Of a stretch of 64,000 nt of DNA, positions 1 to 12,799 are shown one piece after another. Source of the DNA: Sphagnum compactum. Its lineage: Eukaryota > Bryophyta > Sphagnopsida > Sphagnales. The notes beneath the pieces are model-generated. The model was not told where the DNA came from. It saw only the letters and a list, made by a program, of their open reading frames with translations, and searched no databases. The stretch covers positions 930,001-994,000 of the forward strand of contig OZ234497.1 of the NCBI GenBank assembly GCA_965153455.1. The letters run 5' to 3'. Within the stretch, counting starts at the first letter, position 1. The number at the start of each line of letters is the position of its first letter. The position numbers and the translations under genes are program-made.

Positions 1-1148
1 TCAATTGGGCATTTTTGAAAGGTCTCACCATTGAAACAAAATCAACAACAAAACTAGAAACTTTGTTATAGACTACTACCATAAACTAGAAAGGTGGAGT
101 CAAATTTGGATACATGTGATTTGATGTTGGTGTATAGGTAATAAATATACATGAAACAATTTTTCTTTTAGTGAACAGATCATGAACCAAGAAATGACAA
201 TGGGAATAGTTGTGATTGCACTTGGTCTTCAAACAACAAATGAAAAAAATTCAAAACTAGGTTTGAAGATTATTTTATTGAGTTCATCATCAACCATGAT
301 GAAGGAGCTACGCATGTGCCTTTTAACAAATTGCGCCATTTGGAAATTTCAAAGGTCTTAAAAAAAACCCCACAACATGTTTTGTGAGGCTTGGCAAAGA
401 TCCATTTGAAATGAAACTCTCACCAATGCTAAAATCAATGAATTATTCATACATTCTTATAACACCATATCTACCATGTTGAATACGCTAATTTCACCAC
501 TAGGATCAATGTAATCCATAGATTCCATTATGTGGCAACATCCCCTTTCATTTAGTCCTCAAGATCTAAAAGAGATTCTTGCAAAAGTTTAGGCCATTTC
601 ATCAAGCAAGATCATGGACTCAATATATTAGCCTCCAATTGGGAGCTTAATTAAAGTGTTGTTATTTGAACTTCCTAACTTTCAAAAACCTTTTATATAA
701 CGCAAGCAATGGACCCTAAAATGGACATAATAAAAAAAGCTTGTGCAACAATTGATGAGCAAAGAAGTGCAAATAGAATTGGATATTTGCTTACAAGAAC
801 CAATGAGAGTTGTACTCCAATATGTTGATCCTACTACACCAAAACTCATAATGCCCTTTCATCCTTTGGAGTATTTAACAATTAATATCCAATTATTAAA
901 ACAATGGAAAGACTTGATAACAAATCATGACAAATGTTTTTTCGACCATTGGTGTGATGAGAATCATTAAAGCTTGCCTATGTCTACATGCAAATGCACT
1001 AGTGAAGAAGGCGATTGTGAAAAATAACTTTAATGGAAATGGAGACTACGAAATGGAATGCATGACAAAACAAACAAATGGAAAGCATGATCTAAACTAC
1101 AAAATGTTCTCAATCAATCCACAACAAGAGAAATTTTGCTACCTAAAG
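1..1148 (+). pseudogene. Decayed copy of exon 1 of the VLIG-like giant GTPase gene
   Basis: This stretch aligns by eye, in order, with 54888-56206 of the intact giant GTPase gene downstream. Matching blocks include the segment encoding LLKGITIQ (start of window), the GGVQFGYMG segment (near 95), the segment encoding ALGPQT (near 215), FELPDFEK (near 665), SLQEP (near 800) and the NGDCNVEG segment (near 1035). Stop codons and indels break every frame, so it is not coding. It ends at a preserved AAAG/GT splice-donor equivalent at 1148/1149, which points to a DNA-level duplicate rather than a retrocopy. Exon 2, with the GTPase domain, was not found after it. The copy begins before the window. 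It lacks the EDEVQAEV repeat present in the intact gene. Homology is seen directly; the duplication mechanism is inferred. Confidence 0.85.
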
Positions 1149-3029
1149 GTACTTGTGCCTAAAAGAACTCTTGATAGATCATGTTTTCATTTGTAATGGA
1201 TACTTGCATGGAAAAATGTAAAGATGTAGTTGGTAATGGTTAAAAATCTTGACTGTCGAAATGTGGCCATTGAATTTTGGTCACCCTTTCAACAATCAAG
1301 ATCTTTTTGGACCATAAAAAAAAAATCATTTTTTGCGACCAAAATTCAATTCTCATATGGATTAAGGTGGACCTAGGTGTCCATAGGATTGAAATCAATT
1401 TTACAATGGTTTTAGTTCTCATGCCATAATTCCAATTTTGAAAATAGTATAAAATGACAACTAGAAAAAATTCACCTTACATATAACAATCTAAATTCAA
1501 TCACCACAATGTATCAACAACTACGATTTTTGTTTCAATTGTTTTGTTATTTTTTGTTCCTTTCATGATTAGAACTAGTCATCACAAGATTATGATTGTG
1601 GTGGACGTGGACACCTTGGTCCACATGGCAACCAAATTTTAATTGTAAAAAAAAATTAAATGAAAATTGAAAAACTTAAATATTGACCATTAAAGTGACA
1701 ACTAAAATTTAGTTGCCACATCTCGATGGTTTGGATTTTTTTATGGCATTTAAGTTTTGATCGACATATGGATTGGGGTCCAAATTGAACAATCATCCTT
1801 GTCTCACAAAATTATGTGATGATTAAATTTTGATCATTATTGGGGTGAAAATTTTACCTTTATAAAACAATATTGTTTTTACCTAGGTTGACCCTAAACT
1901 AAAGTGACATGAAGAGACATGATGCTAATAACCCTAACACAAATGTATGCATGCGCACACATCTTTGTTTCTTTAATCTTTTGAACACCTATTTGCAAGA
2001 TCTAATGATGGCAAAGGTGACCTTCCCCTCCTATTCTCTTCAAAAAGAATTAAAAATGAAAGCATGGAAACAAGCAAGAATACACAAAGACAAACACCAA
2101 AAACCAGAACTTTGGATCAAACTCTTTTGACCACCAATTTCAATAGGTTTTGAAGCTTGACTTGTTATTTTATCATGTTACATGTCCATGCCTTGTTCAA
2201 ACACTCATGTCCTAGTTCAACCAAACACAATATGGAACCCTCTAATGTGTTTACGTTATAGATAACTTTATTGTGAACACAAACTATGTAACCTTTCAAA
2301 CTTATCAATTTAATCTCAATGCGCTAGTTTAAAGTAGGGTTGGGTGGGTATCAAAAGGAAGGCTTGGTATCATTTGGGTACATTTTGGTATCAAATTTTA
2401 AACACTTGCATTCAATGACATCTGGATCGATATGTGAGTCTTCAATTATATCTTGTGTGGGAACCAATCTTAAGATTTCGATTCTTTTTGTACCTTTCAA
2501 ATTGTGGATACTCTAGATGAGGTAAAAGGGTGGAGGAAGGGTCAAGTTTTCAAGCTTAATTCTAAATTACAGAAACACTATAGGTGTGAAAAAGTGTTAT
2601 GTATTTGACAACTCCATTTAATGTACAACTATGGCATTGATTAAAAAAATTAATTCCTTTCCATTAGCAGCAGCGCAACAACATTTTCTTATAGCCTATG
2701 TGTAAATTTGCCAAGAACTTGTGCCTTCACAAGTTCATCTTATCCTTGGACAACCAGATTTAAAATGAGCACAATTGGATACAAGCCCCTACCCATTTGA
2801 AAGCACATGTTTGCTCCATTTGCACATATCCCATGCAAATCTATGAGATTGTGTGGGTGAATGTTCTCTTCAAGTATGCCATGCATATATTGGAACATGG
2901 ATAGAGAGAAGACAAGATGTAAAGGAACGAGTTCAAGGACCATGAACTATAAAGATGCTAATTAACATGTGTTTTACTATCTAACCTAGTTACACCCGAG
3001 AGACTAAAACAACATCTGGGCTAGGTCAA
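1149..3029. other. Intergenic, no gene seen
   Basis: AT-rich sequence without a supportable gene. One small inverted repeat is visible: TGAATTTTGGTCAC near 1272 and its complement near 1337-1352, which may be a short MITE relic. Short open frames here show no family features. Confidence 0.5.
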
Positions 3030-3860
3030 CATATAGAATGAGAAGCTGAGAACCAAGAAGAAGATTTCTCAATCAAGATTCTAAAAATCAGAACCTAGAT
3101 TAGTCTACATTGTTTTGACAATGATTTTTATTATTTAACAAAAAATCATAACTGATTTGTGAGAAGCCCTTTAGATAACCACTTGTTTTCAAATTTATGA
3201 TAATCAGTCTATAAAAAAAAATTAAAAAATTCGATGCCCCGTCTTAGTCTTTGAAATTTTTTATTTTTTCTAGAGAGAACCAGGCCAGTTTTTGAAAGCC
3301 TTTTGAAAACCAGATCTGGCAATTATCAAGGCAGTTCTTACAATTCATAAGCGTGGTTGTAAGAAAAAACAAACAGTTCATTCGCAAAACATTTGATCAA
3401 AAGCAGCTTCTTTCCCAATTCTTTCATGACCAGTAGGTTCCCAGGTTCCCAGGTCTTTCGTGGCCAGAAATAATGGTTTTCTTCCAACCCCTCCAAAAAC
3501 ACCATTGTGGGCAAATCTTTAAAAATTTCTTTTCCTAGAGGATGCTATTTTCCATTTTGGAAGCTTAGTCCCTCTAATTTGAGAAGGACCTTTAATACCC
3601 TAATGAAACAATTATGTCCCCATCCCAAATTGCGATATGTGTTCCAATATTATGTGCAATTGTGTTTAAAGTGAAAGAGTGCGTTTCTCAAAGTTCAGAA
3701 AATATAAATAAATTGGCAAATAAAATTATTTAGTACAGTGGAAATTTATTTGAAAATGTTAAAACTCCACAATACATTGCAGAAGTTGGACTCCTCACAT
3801 TCCTTTTCCATTCTCACAATATGATCTCGTACATTCATAATTGTTTTTTACAGCCTTAAA

Positions 3861-4593
3861 TTACTTGAATTCAGATTCAAGTTCCACTTTCTTGCATTGA
3901 TAAAATTGGTAGGAATGAATGAACCTTCCAAAGTTGTCTAATACGTGTAGCGTTCCATGAATGTTGCCAGTAGGCTCCTCCAGCATGGATGGATGCAAGT
4001 GGGTTCCCATGCACCGCCCTGAGCGTTTCTGGCACACAACAAGAGCTTGCACAGAACATGTAACCTCACCTAAGCCCCATACCCACATGGTTTATGATCT
4101 GACAAGCATGATTACTACTGCATTGTATGGTTGTAGGAAGAATGGGTCGGTTGTCCAGTTTCTGTACCAGGGCTTGTGTACCCTTTCTCAGACTTGATAT
4201 TAAGTTCCACCGCGAGACGAAACTCGCTAACATCACCTTTGCAGAAGATGAATGCAAGCGACTTCTGTTGCATCACTGCTGATTGTGCAAAGACCACTAG
4301 GCTAAAAGTTGTGTTGTTGAAATCTTCAGCTAATCTTCCCTCCCTTCGCCGACACACATGACTTCAAATGCACTACAATTATGTAGTTGAGGATAAAAAC
4401 GTGGGTCCTCAAGTCCCGTACCAAAAAGGCGCTCAAAATCATTCAAGCTTGATATAAATTCTCCAGCAGGCTTTTCAGACAACAAATGGAACGGGCTTCT
4501 CGTGTACCACTGCACAGGTGTGTCCGGCTCAGAACTTGACCACAAAAGTGAATTTAGATGCTTTACATTTATGTAGTTGCAGTAGAATACCAA
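3861..4593 (-). pseudogene. Unrecognised coding-like fragment inside repeat A (copy 1)
   Basis: Read on the minus strand, three consecutive frame pieces give a protein-like sequence: a piece ending EVMCVGEGRED (4593-4330), a piece with LAEDFNNTTFSLVVFAQSAV (about 4340-4130) and a piece with GEVTCSVQALVVCQ (4088-3861). The same three pieces occur in the other copy at 25860-26577, mostly conserved at protein level. The frame change between GEGRED and LAEDFNN is present in both copies, so it predates their separation or marks an old exon junction. I do not recognise the family. It looks like host gene sequence captured by a mobile element, but this is inference. Confidence 0.45.
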
Positions 4594-4840
4594 CGTTTTC
4601 TCTTGTCTTCTAGTGGTTTTCTCCTCTGATTTTATCCCATATCAAGGTTGATGTCATATATATATATATACTAGTGGGTACCCGTGACCTTCGGACACTG
4701 TGAAGTCCCCCAAAAGTGAGTGGGGGGGGCGGGAGAAAAACAGACAAAATTATCAAATATATTTGGTTGGTTTTGAGTGTGTAGTCAAAGATATAGAAGC
4801 ATGATTACAGTTGTTTACTTCATATCCGGCTTTATAGCCA

Positions 4841-4942
4841 GTTTTGGCACAATCTTTTTGAGGAAGGTCGCCACATTTTTCTATGGAAGATCTTTGGCAC
4901 AATCTTCTTGAAGAAGGTCGCCACATTTTTCTATGGAAGATC
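4841..4942. repeat. About 50-bp direct duplication
   Basis: Two consecutive near-identical units containing TTTGGCACAATCTT and GGTCGCCACATTTTTC, lying within the Helitron-like insertion. No coding value. Confidence 0.8.
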
Positions 4943-5339
4943 CCCACTGTGGCTACAAACAAAAAACTTAGAAAAATAAAATAAAAAACAACACTGTTAG
5001 GGACGACCTGGGGTCGGTCCCTTCTGGCAACTACCTCCTTACTATGAGATAAATTGCCACATGATTGTCTCCTCCATTCCATGGATGGATGACGGGACCC
5101 CCACCCCCAATAGAAAAAAGAAAAAATTTCTCCCTTTCCCCCTCTCCCCAAAACCCAAAAAAGGAAAAACTTGGCTGCACTGATTGCATACCGAGCCTTC
5201 CTCAGTGCCTGCCTGAAATTTTTATTATGGGCCAATACCCCTTCATTACAAGATGGATACCTATTGTGCTATAAATAGGGCAGAATGGGCAATTCCTTGA
5301 AACAGTGGAGTTTTGCAATTTAAGAAGGGCCCGCGCCCT

Positions 5340-5425
5340 CCTCCCCCCTCTTTGCCTTGGATGGATGGAGGGACGGATGGATGACGGGATGGACGACGGG
5401 ACAGATGGATGGAAAGGATGACCGG
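5340..5425. repeat. GGATGGA/GACGG simple repeat
   Basis: Degenerate short tandem repeats of GGATGGA and GACGGGA. Open frames across it (Pro/Ser-rich on the minus strand) are artefacts of the repeat. Confidence 0.75.
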
Positions 5426-5752
5426 ACACCACCGCAAGCGGACAAAACCAAGGATATTATATAAGTAAATATACACACACACATATATAAAAAGTAAAAA
5501 TTGTGCTACATGTAAGCCACTATGCTTCTATTTTGAGGAGTGGGGGTCGCAGAGGTGTTTCTAATGGGCGTCTGCCCAAATTTTCAAAAATATTGATGAT
5601 GGGCCAATCAATGTGGCTCCTTCATAACAAAATTTGAGTGCACCCAGTCACACGGTAATAGAATTAACAATAGGTGCCCTCAAATACTAGATTTGTATAT
5701 TTGAATACCCAAGGTTAATTAAAGATTTGTAGTCAATGACTGGTTTGTAGCC

Positions 5753-7989
5753 ACATTTGGCTAAGTATTCTAGGGATAATTGCCATATGGATGATCACCA
5801 TTTAGGCTACATAAATGAATTCCTAAGAAAGATAATGAAATGCCAACCAGGATTTTCTTTTTCTTGGGATTTCAGGGCCCTTGACTAGGGCAATCGTCCC
5901 CTACTCAATGGCCATTTTTCTTTGATGTGCGTCCCCTACTCAATGGCCATTTTTCTATGATGTGTGGCACTCTTAAAACAATGAGATTCCCTTCTAACAT
6001 TTTGCATTGGAAAAAACTATTTCATAGGCAAATATTTATTCAGACCATTTGTCCTTGCAATTTATAGGAGGTTTGGTTCTGATTAATATTAAAGTCCAGA
6101 AGGGCAGGGAGGGAAGGGAGCAGCATTTTCTTTTGTGGCTAAAACTCACCAAATGGCGACCTAAAATTTGACTATGCTACCCAGTGTTATTTCAGGCGAA
6201 AATTCTTTTTTTGACAGAAACATTTGGCTGGTGAATCAGAAAGGGTTTTAAATTTTTTTTGTAGAAAAAATCACAAAATTCTAATAAAAAAATCTTCAAA
6301 GTTAGAAAGTTAAAATTCTCATGTAAAAAATGGAGATACGGTTTTCACATCCCTGCAATGGAGGGGAAATCAGAATTCGCACAATCCAACTTTTGTTTTC
6401 ACCTAGATTGTTAGTCTAAAGGCCATCGATTTTGTAACCCTAACCCCCTTCCTCAAACATGTTTTCACTAAACCTTCCCTCCTCTCAAAACTTGTTTCAC
6501 TTATGTAATGTCACTGTTGAAGGCTACAAGGCTCAAGCGTCAAATGCTTGAAAGTTGGGAGTTGTTGTAGTGCTTGGTGCTCACCATTCATTGTTCAATG
6601 TTCACATTGCTAAGTGCTTGCATTTGCCTTGGGACTGCATCTCAAAGTGACATTTGTTCCTTAATGATTTAAAGTCATTATAGCTCGCTTTATCAAGGTG
6701 AGGTGAGGTAATGGGGTGGTGGCTCGACGTTCAAACTTCAATTTTGACTTGATGACCATTAAGCCAAGTTGCTAAACCTTTCAAGTTCAAGACTTTGGCC
6801 CACCACTCACAACTCAAGGCTCAAGCATTAACATGCCCATTAGTTTTGGAACTTAATGTTCATTTTCGAATCTCAAACCCTTGGAGTTCGGAGTCTCAAT
6901 GTTGTTATGCGTGCACTATGCAATGCCCATTGCCACATCATCAATTCATGTGTTTCATTGTTGTTGTGTGTGCGTTTTGCAATGTCAATCCATGACCTTC
7001 ATTGCTCAAGCTTGTTGGCTCAAACATTGGTGTGTTCATTGTTGAACTCCAAGTCCTTGAAGGTTCAATATGCATTAGTGAAACTCGATGTCCATTATCC
7101 ATCCTTTATGCATGTAAAACTACTAATTCTAATTTGATGATTGTTTACGATCTTTAACTAAACCAATGAATGGTAATTTTTTTCATTGATATACATATAT
7201 ATGGATTATGTGCACTATGCACTATGTGCTTAGGAATTCATAATTATTTTGTGTGTGTTTTGTGGATTGTCAAATTCATCATGACTCCTAACCAATTGGT
7301 TAAAAATCAAAATCTATGAACCTTTCAAGCTCTTAATAGGCATTGGCTAGGTACTCTAAGTAGTATGTAGGACTCGGAAGCTTGGATATCTTGTATGCAC
7401 ATTCCACATTGAAAATTAAAGCTACAAACTCTAAAGACACAAAGTCTATAAACATGTGCAATATTTGTTTAGTAGAGAGTAATTTAATGAATTTAAAATT
7501 TGAGGTTTTAGCTTCTCAATTTTTTAGTTTGAATTTCTTATGTGAGGCTACAAATAATGGGCACACAATAGAAGTTTTTTTTGTCTGAAATGCATTTGAA
7601 TTTCTTCTTATAAACAACAATGTGAACCTTTTTTGGTAAACCTCTTGAATTTTCACTTTTGAATTGATTTTGCTATTTGAAATTTGAATCAGTTTTCATT
7701 TCTAGTTTTAGTCATGCCTCCATGATTACAAGTTCCCAATAATTTCAAGTTTAAATTTTTTTTGGTGGTTGAATCCTAGAAGAGGCCCTTGCACTTGATC
7801 AATTTGTTTCTTCTTATGCACTTAAATTTAATCACCTAGGTGAACAAGAAAACCAACAATAGAACTCTAAATTGACAATTGTTCCATCTCAAAATTCTTT
7901 TGAAATGTTTGAATATTTTGAAAACCCTAACCCTATTATTGTTGAAGATGTGCATGTTTTTAATCATAAAAGATGAAAAAAGGCTTTTG
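5753..7989. other. Intergenic, no gene seen
   Basis: No supportable gene. A 32-bp direct duplication (CCCCTACTCAATGGCCATTT) lies at about 5898-5960. From 6500 to 7130 the sequence is rich in loosely repeated words such as CTCAAG and TTCATTG, without a clear period. Confidence 0.5.
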
Positions 7990-9835
7990 ATACTAATTAA
8001 ACTTGTAAGTTTCAAAATGTCTAGGCTTTAAAAATGCCATGGGTAGAACCCATTTTCAATGAAGTTAAGCTGGTTACTTTTTTCAAGTGTTGTATTTATT
8101 CTCAAATTGAGAACAAAGACAAGGTTTTGGTGGCCAAATGGAATTCCATTGACAAACAAGCAAGTTAGAAAAAGGCTCATAATGGTAAGTGGTTTATGGA
8201 TCCAAAATGCAGGCATTTAAAAAATGAAATTGTTTATGTTCAACTGTCAACAATAATTATTTTCCAATAGTTTAATCTTGGTTTAGCAATGGAAGACAAG
8301 GGAAAACTTGTTCAATTTGCCACTATTTTCATCCTCTTAAATAAAGGTAAGCCAATGACAAATTATTAGGATTTTTAGCCTTTGATCAAGTTTTAAAAAC
8401 TTTGATTTGTTCCCAAAATACATTAGTCCAATGAAGCTAGTTGAGAATGAGGCTAGCAGAATACGTAGACCATGAGGTCGGAAAAATGATTAATGTTGTT
8501 ATCCAAAATGCCAAGTTTGTATCTTTTACTTGTGATGAAATCACATCCATGGATAATGGAAGTTGGGCAAATGTGTATGGTTATGTTCTCTAAGATTAGT
8601 GTTGGATACCCTTGCTGAATGTTCAACAAATGTTTTTTAAATTTGGGGCTAATAGTTTAACTTTGTTGATCATGAGTTTTTTTATGACATAAGGGGGTTT
8701 GAAGGAAGAGGAGTTTTCTTGGAGGTTAGTTTATTTTGGTGCCAATGGCGTTAACACCTTCCAAGGCCTTAGATCTAATGTCAATATTTTTTTGTCATTG
8801 GTGTAGATGGTATGGTTCATCAAACAAACTTGATGATATAAACCCTCTCAAACCTACATTTGATTTTTTCGCATTGAAAGTCTTTGTAGTGTATCTATGT
8901 TTATTTCAACCATAACCCCAATAAACACCTCAAATTTTCCAAATTGGCAGAAATCATGGAAACAAAAGGCAATAAAATATTGTGAAATGTCAAAATTAAG
9001 TGGATATCCATGTTTAATCTTGTCAAACATTTGTTGTTTGAATATCACACTTTTCTTATGAAGATCACATTAAATGCACCCACAATAACCTTTATCAAAT
9101 GTAACTTGTGTTTGTTGACTAATGTTGAGACATTATTAGACATAGTGCATTTTTTGATCAAATTTGCACAAATGCGAAATGTTTGTGTGTGATTTTATTA
9201 CTATAGTCAAAATTTGTGAAGGGGGTGTATATCGAATGTATTATGACATCCATTCCACTATTCAAGGTGATGTGTTTATGAATTTTTAAGCCATGATTAT
9301 GTTCATGAATGAAAGCATAAATCTTACATGGATTACCAATTCAAATACAAAAATAGATCATTTGGCATTTGGGTTTGTTGACCAACATATTTGGGCCACA
9401 TTCTTACAAATGGGGGCATCTAATTTTGTTATAGAACTTGGTTGCGTAAAATTGGTGGCATTTGTGAAAAAACAATGTGAAAAATTTGTTAGTCAACTTA
9501 TTACAAAATTACAAGGTCAATTCTCAACCCATAATTTGATGGATGAATTTAGTATTATGTACCCACAATATGGCTACAACCAAAACTTGAAGCAAGGTTT
9601 GTTGCTCAATTTGATAGTTTTAATAGCTTTAAAGTTAAAGCTTGATGAGTTTTGGGTTCCAAGATTGTTTTCAACCATTATTTTTGACTTACAAAGATCT
9701 TTATTTTTCAATACCACGAAGAATTTTTTTAAGTTGGCAATGCAAAATCCTTTTGATGTGAACCCATGTACCAAGTTATGGAAAAGTTTTTCTTTATCAC
9801 AAATTCTTGTGGACAAACATTCTTCAGTACAATAA
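7990..9835 (+). pseudogene. hAT-like transposase pseudogene, copy 1
   Basis: Translated in broken frames on the plus strand, this shows the order typical of the plant hAT-like zinc-finger transposase family. A start segment reads MPWVEP followed by a degenerate Cys region (8037-8215). Then come NKGKPMT (near 8340), CDEITSMDNGSW (near 8540), KLAEIMETKGNKIL and NVK-WISM (8935-9010), LIKFAQMRNV (near 9160) and a last open stretch of 180 codons at 9293-9835 with FVSQLITKLQGQF and MYPQYG. Many stops and frameshifts make it non-functional. The order and spacing of the blocks suggest a nearly full-length original. Family assignment rests on motif memory; terminal repeats were not located. Confidence 0.65.
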
Positions 9836-12799
9836 ATGGGCTAAACTTGTTGTTGTGTAAGTTATTGGTTCAATGGAAAATGAACAATGTTTTTCTACGT
9901 TCACCTTCATGAAAAATAAACTAGAAAACAAATTGATTATGCATTTGGAACAAGTCATTCGGATGTTTAACCAAAAAAAATTCACCTTGTAAGCTTTCTT
10001 TTTGGAGTTGGAAAAATAACAAAACTTTGTATGGAGTTTAAAGGTTGCCCAAGTTTTACCATTTTTTTCCTTTTGTATCTTGATTACTTAGGCTTGAACC
10101 TTAATCCTAAATTCTTTTCTGCAATCTGGTTGGATATTGGAATCCTTGGAAAGATGGATGTTTGATGTTTTGTTTATAGCTTCATCTTTTTATTGGCCCA
10201 CCAAAGTTTTGACTTGGTGGGTTCCTTAACCTTGTTACAAAATTTTATCAAATTGTCTTATGACATTATTGTTAAATGATTTAGTGGCTCACTTGTATGA
10301 ATTTATGATATCATTGTATGGCAAGTCATTTTTTTTTGGGACATATGGGTGTTGGTTCTTTAAGGTGTCCAAAAAATGATCATGTATTGCAATGGTTTTT
10401 GTATTCTTAATATACCACTTTGGATTGTTATTTCCATACATAACAATAGACATTGAATATGTGTGTGTGTGTGTGTGTGTGTTTTACCCAAAAACTTTAT
10501 AGGGCTATACTATAAACCATTATGAATACATCCATAATTAAATCAAACCCAAAACCCCCAAAACAATGGTATTTTTTTCTAATTTGGACAATTTTAAATT
10601 AGGTCCAAATGCAAACATCCTAATGGGTTGTCTAGTAAGGCGAATACACACACATATTTAGCCATCCATATAAGACTTAGTTATCAATGCCATAATTTGT
10701 TATACAAAATGGTGCATGCATGCAACATGGTATTTTCATGTGTGGACAAGATGATGTGCTATGTGAGACAAAATGTAATACCCACTAAATACCATATAAA
10801 TACCATGTTCCATTAATTGCAAAGATTCCACCTTTTGAAATTATGACGTATTTTTTATGCTTAAATTATTTTTCATTCAAAATCATGTTATTATCATTTT
10901 GAAATCTACATATATAATATTTTCTTCCTCAAAACTAGGGATATTATTTTGTAGTCAACTTGAAAAACTGACACCCATATGATACAATGGTTGTGGGCCA
11001 TGGTTAATAAGCAATGGGCATATGGCTATTAACTTTGAGCTAGTTATTTTTTATGGCTATTGTAACTTGAGTTGTATGTTGAAATCTGATGGCAATTGTA
11101 ATTTGAATATTGATGGTGAAAACAAATGAGTTGGGGTGTAGTCACATTAATAGGAGCCAACAACAAGTGTAACCAATGCCTAATTTTTCATGTTTAAAAG
11201 TCATGATAATTTAATTTAGTGTTGAAAGTATGAGATTTTTTTATATAGTAAGGTTCATAATATATCATTGGAACATGTGAATTAATTTGAAAAATATCCA
11301 ATGAATAATTAGCTTTCAAAAACACTCATTAAACATTATAATGTGTGTTTTTTAGCACTAAAAAAACTTGTAAATATATTTCAAAACTTTTGAAAAATAC
11401 ATATATTTTGAAATCTTTTACATAAACCTTGACATAATAATAATAATAATAATAATAAAATTATAGAAAAAATTTATTTTTTTGAAATTAAAAAATTAAA
11501 ATTTAAACAATATTCCCCCAAAAGCAATCCGAAAAGCAAGCGAGTGTAGCTCATGTTATCTCGTTTGCACATGTTGGCCTTTGTTTCCATGATTCATGTC
11601 TTTTGGGATATGGAGATTCCCAAACCTTCAACCAACCCCCTTGTGGGCCTTTTGGAATTAATATTTTTTTTTCATGATGAACTAACATTTTTTTGTGTGT
11701 AGGTTAGGCTTTATGCTATAGTGGTTAGGGCCTTTATAGGTCGGGAATTAATGCCCCCATATAGTTTTGTCGTCACAAATTGGGAATTAAAATTCACATA
11801 TGATTTGATAAAAATTTAAAGCTTCTAGTTCCAAAACTTACATAGAAAGTTCTATTCTCTCAAATTAAGATTGACAAAATGATTTTTTTAATCGTTAAAA
11901 GATTACACATTTCCCTACCATGTAGTTAAATAGTTCATAAAAAGGATACCATGTACCCAATTGAACTAAAATAAAAATATGAAGAAAAAACATTTATGTT
12001 TTTAAAATTAAAAAAAATTTGGTAAAACCTAAGGTTTCAAACAATGATGACTTAACAATGCCACCCCTCATGTCACCATTTCCATCACCATTCTAACTCT
12101 CTTCAGTTAAGAACTCTTCACCTCCTTTATTCTTTTCACACCAAATCAACAACTTCATTTCACTTTGTAGTTGTTTTATGTAAGGGATTTAAGGGCTTTG
12201 TAGCCATGCCATTATGGACACTAATATGTATTTGTAGATGTGCAATCAAATTTGTTGAGGTGTATGTTGCCTACATTTTGCAATTTAGAAATTGAACTTG
12301 TGCTCAAGTTGATCCAATGGAAATCATTAGTTTGGTGAACATATTTTTAGTACTTATTGAAAAATTTGGGGCCTACATTGAATCCAAGAACTTATACTAG
12401 AGGTGGTCATTGGTGATTGGGGAGTTTGGGACTTGGAATTTCAAAACTAACAATTCGCAAATCAAGATAATCAGATTGATGTCAAAATTGAAAGGTTAAA
12501 AGTTTGTTTTTCTTTTGCTCAAAGGCCTTGTAGGTGTGCACGCTACATTCTTTTTGTTGTTACCTTTCCTTGTGTATATGCATTGTGCATCAAGTGTGTG
12601 TAAGTTTTTGCAAGTTGTCATTGGGGTTTTTTTCTTTTTTTTTGGTTGTGTTGAAGTTGGGAAAAAACTCAGATGCATTACATAGGGTTTAGGGTTCATA
12701 ATATGATTTTGCCACTTTTAAAATCCTTTAGGTTTAGGTAGATCTTTTTTATTGTTGATGTTGTTCCTAATGTTAAAGTAATCCTAAATGGGACAATTC
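9836..12799. other. Intergenic, AT-rich, microsatellites only
   Basis: No gene recognised. A (TG)n run is at 10458-10482 and an (AAT)n run at about 11437-11458. Short open frames here have no recognisable features. Confidence 0.55.

Larger units (their letters stand above)
4671..5465 (-). mobile_element. Helitron-like non-autonomous insertion
   Basis: A 795-bp block interrupts repeat A inside a TA-dinucleotide run; the partner copy at about 25790 has only the uninterrupted TA run, so the empty site is visible. On the minus strand the insertion ends in CCCACTAG followed by T, matching the Helitron CTRR end and A/T target, and an imperfect hairpin (GTGTCC-GAA-GGTCAC) sits just before it. The expected 5' TC is not clear: the other end reads CTTATATAA. 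It contains an imperfect 50-bp tandem duplication near 4845-4942 and a TGGA/GACGG-type simple repeat at 5080-5420. No Rep/helicase sequence is present. Confidence 0.5.
3030..5752 (-). repeat. Repeat A, copy 1 (inverted partner of 25535-27435)
   Basis: This block is the reverse complement of 25535-27435 with small differences throughout. Clear anchors are the AGAATGAGAAGCTGAG end near 3035 (27415-27432 in the partner), the poly-purine stretch near 3400 (27040 in the partner), the coding-like fragment at 3861-4593 and the outer end near 5540-5752. The main difference is a 795-bp insertion at 4671-5465 absent from the partner. No terminal inverted repeats or LTRs were recognised, so the element class is open. 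A third, short piece of the same outer end lies at 37655-37790. Confidence 0.8.
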
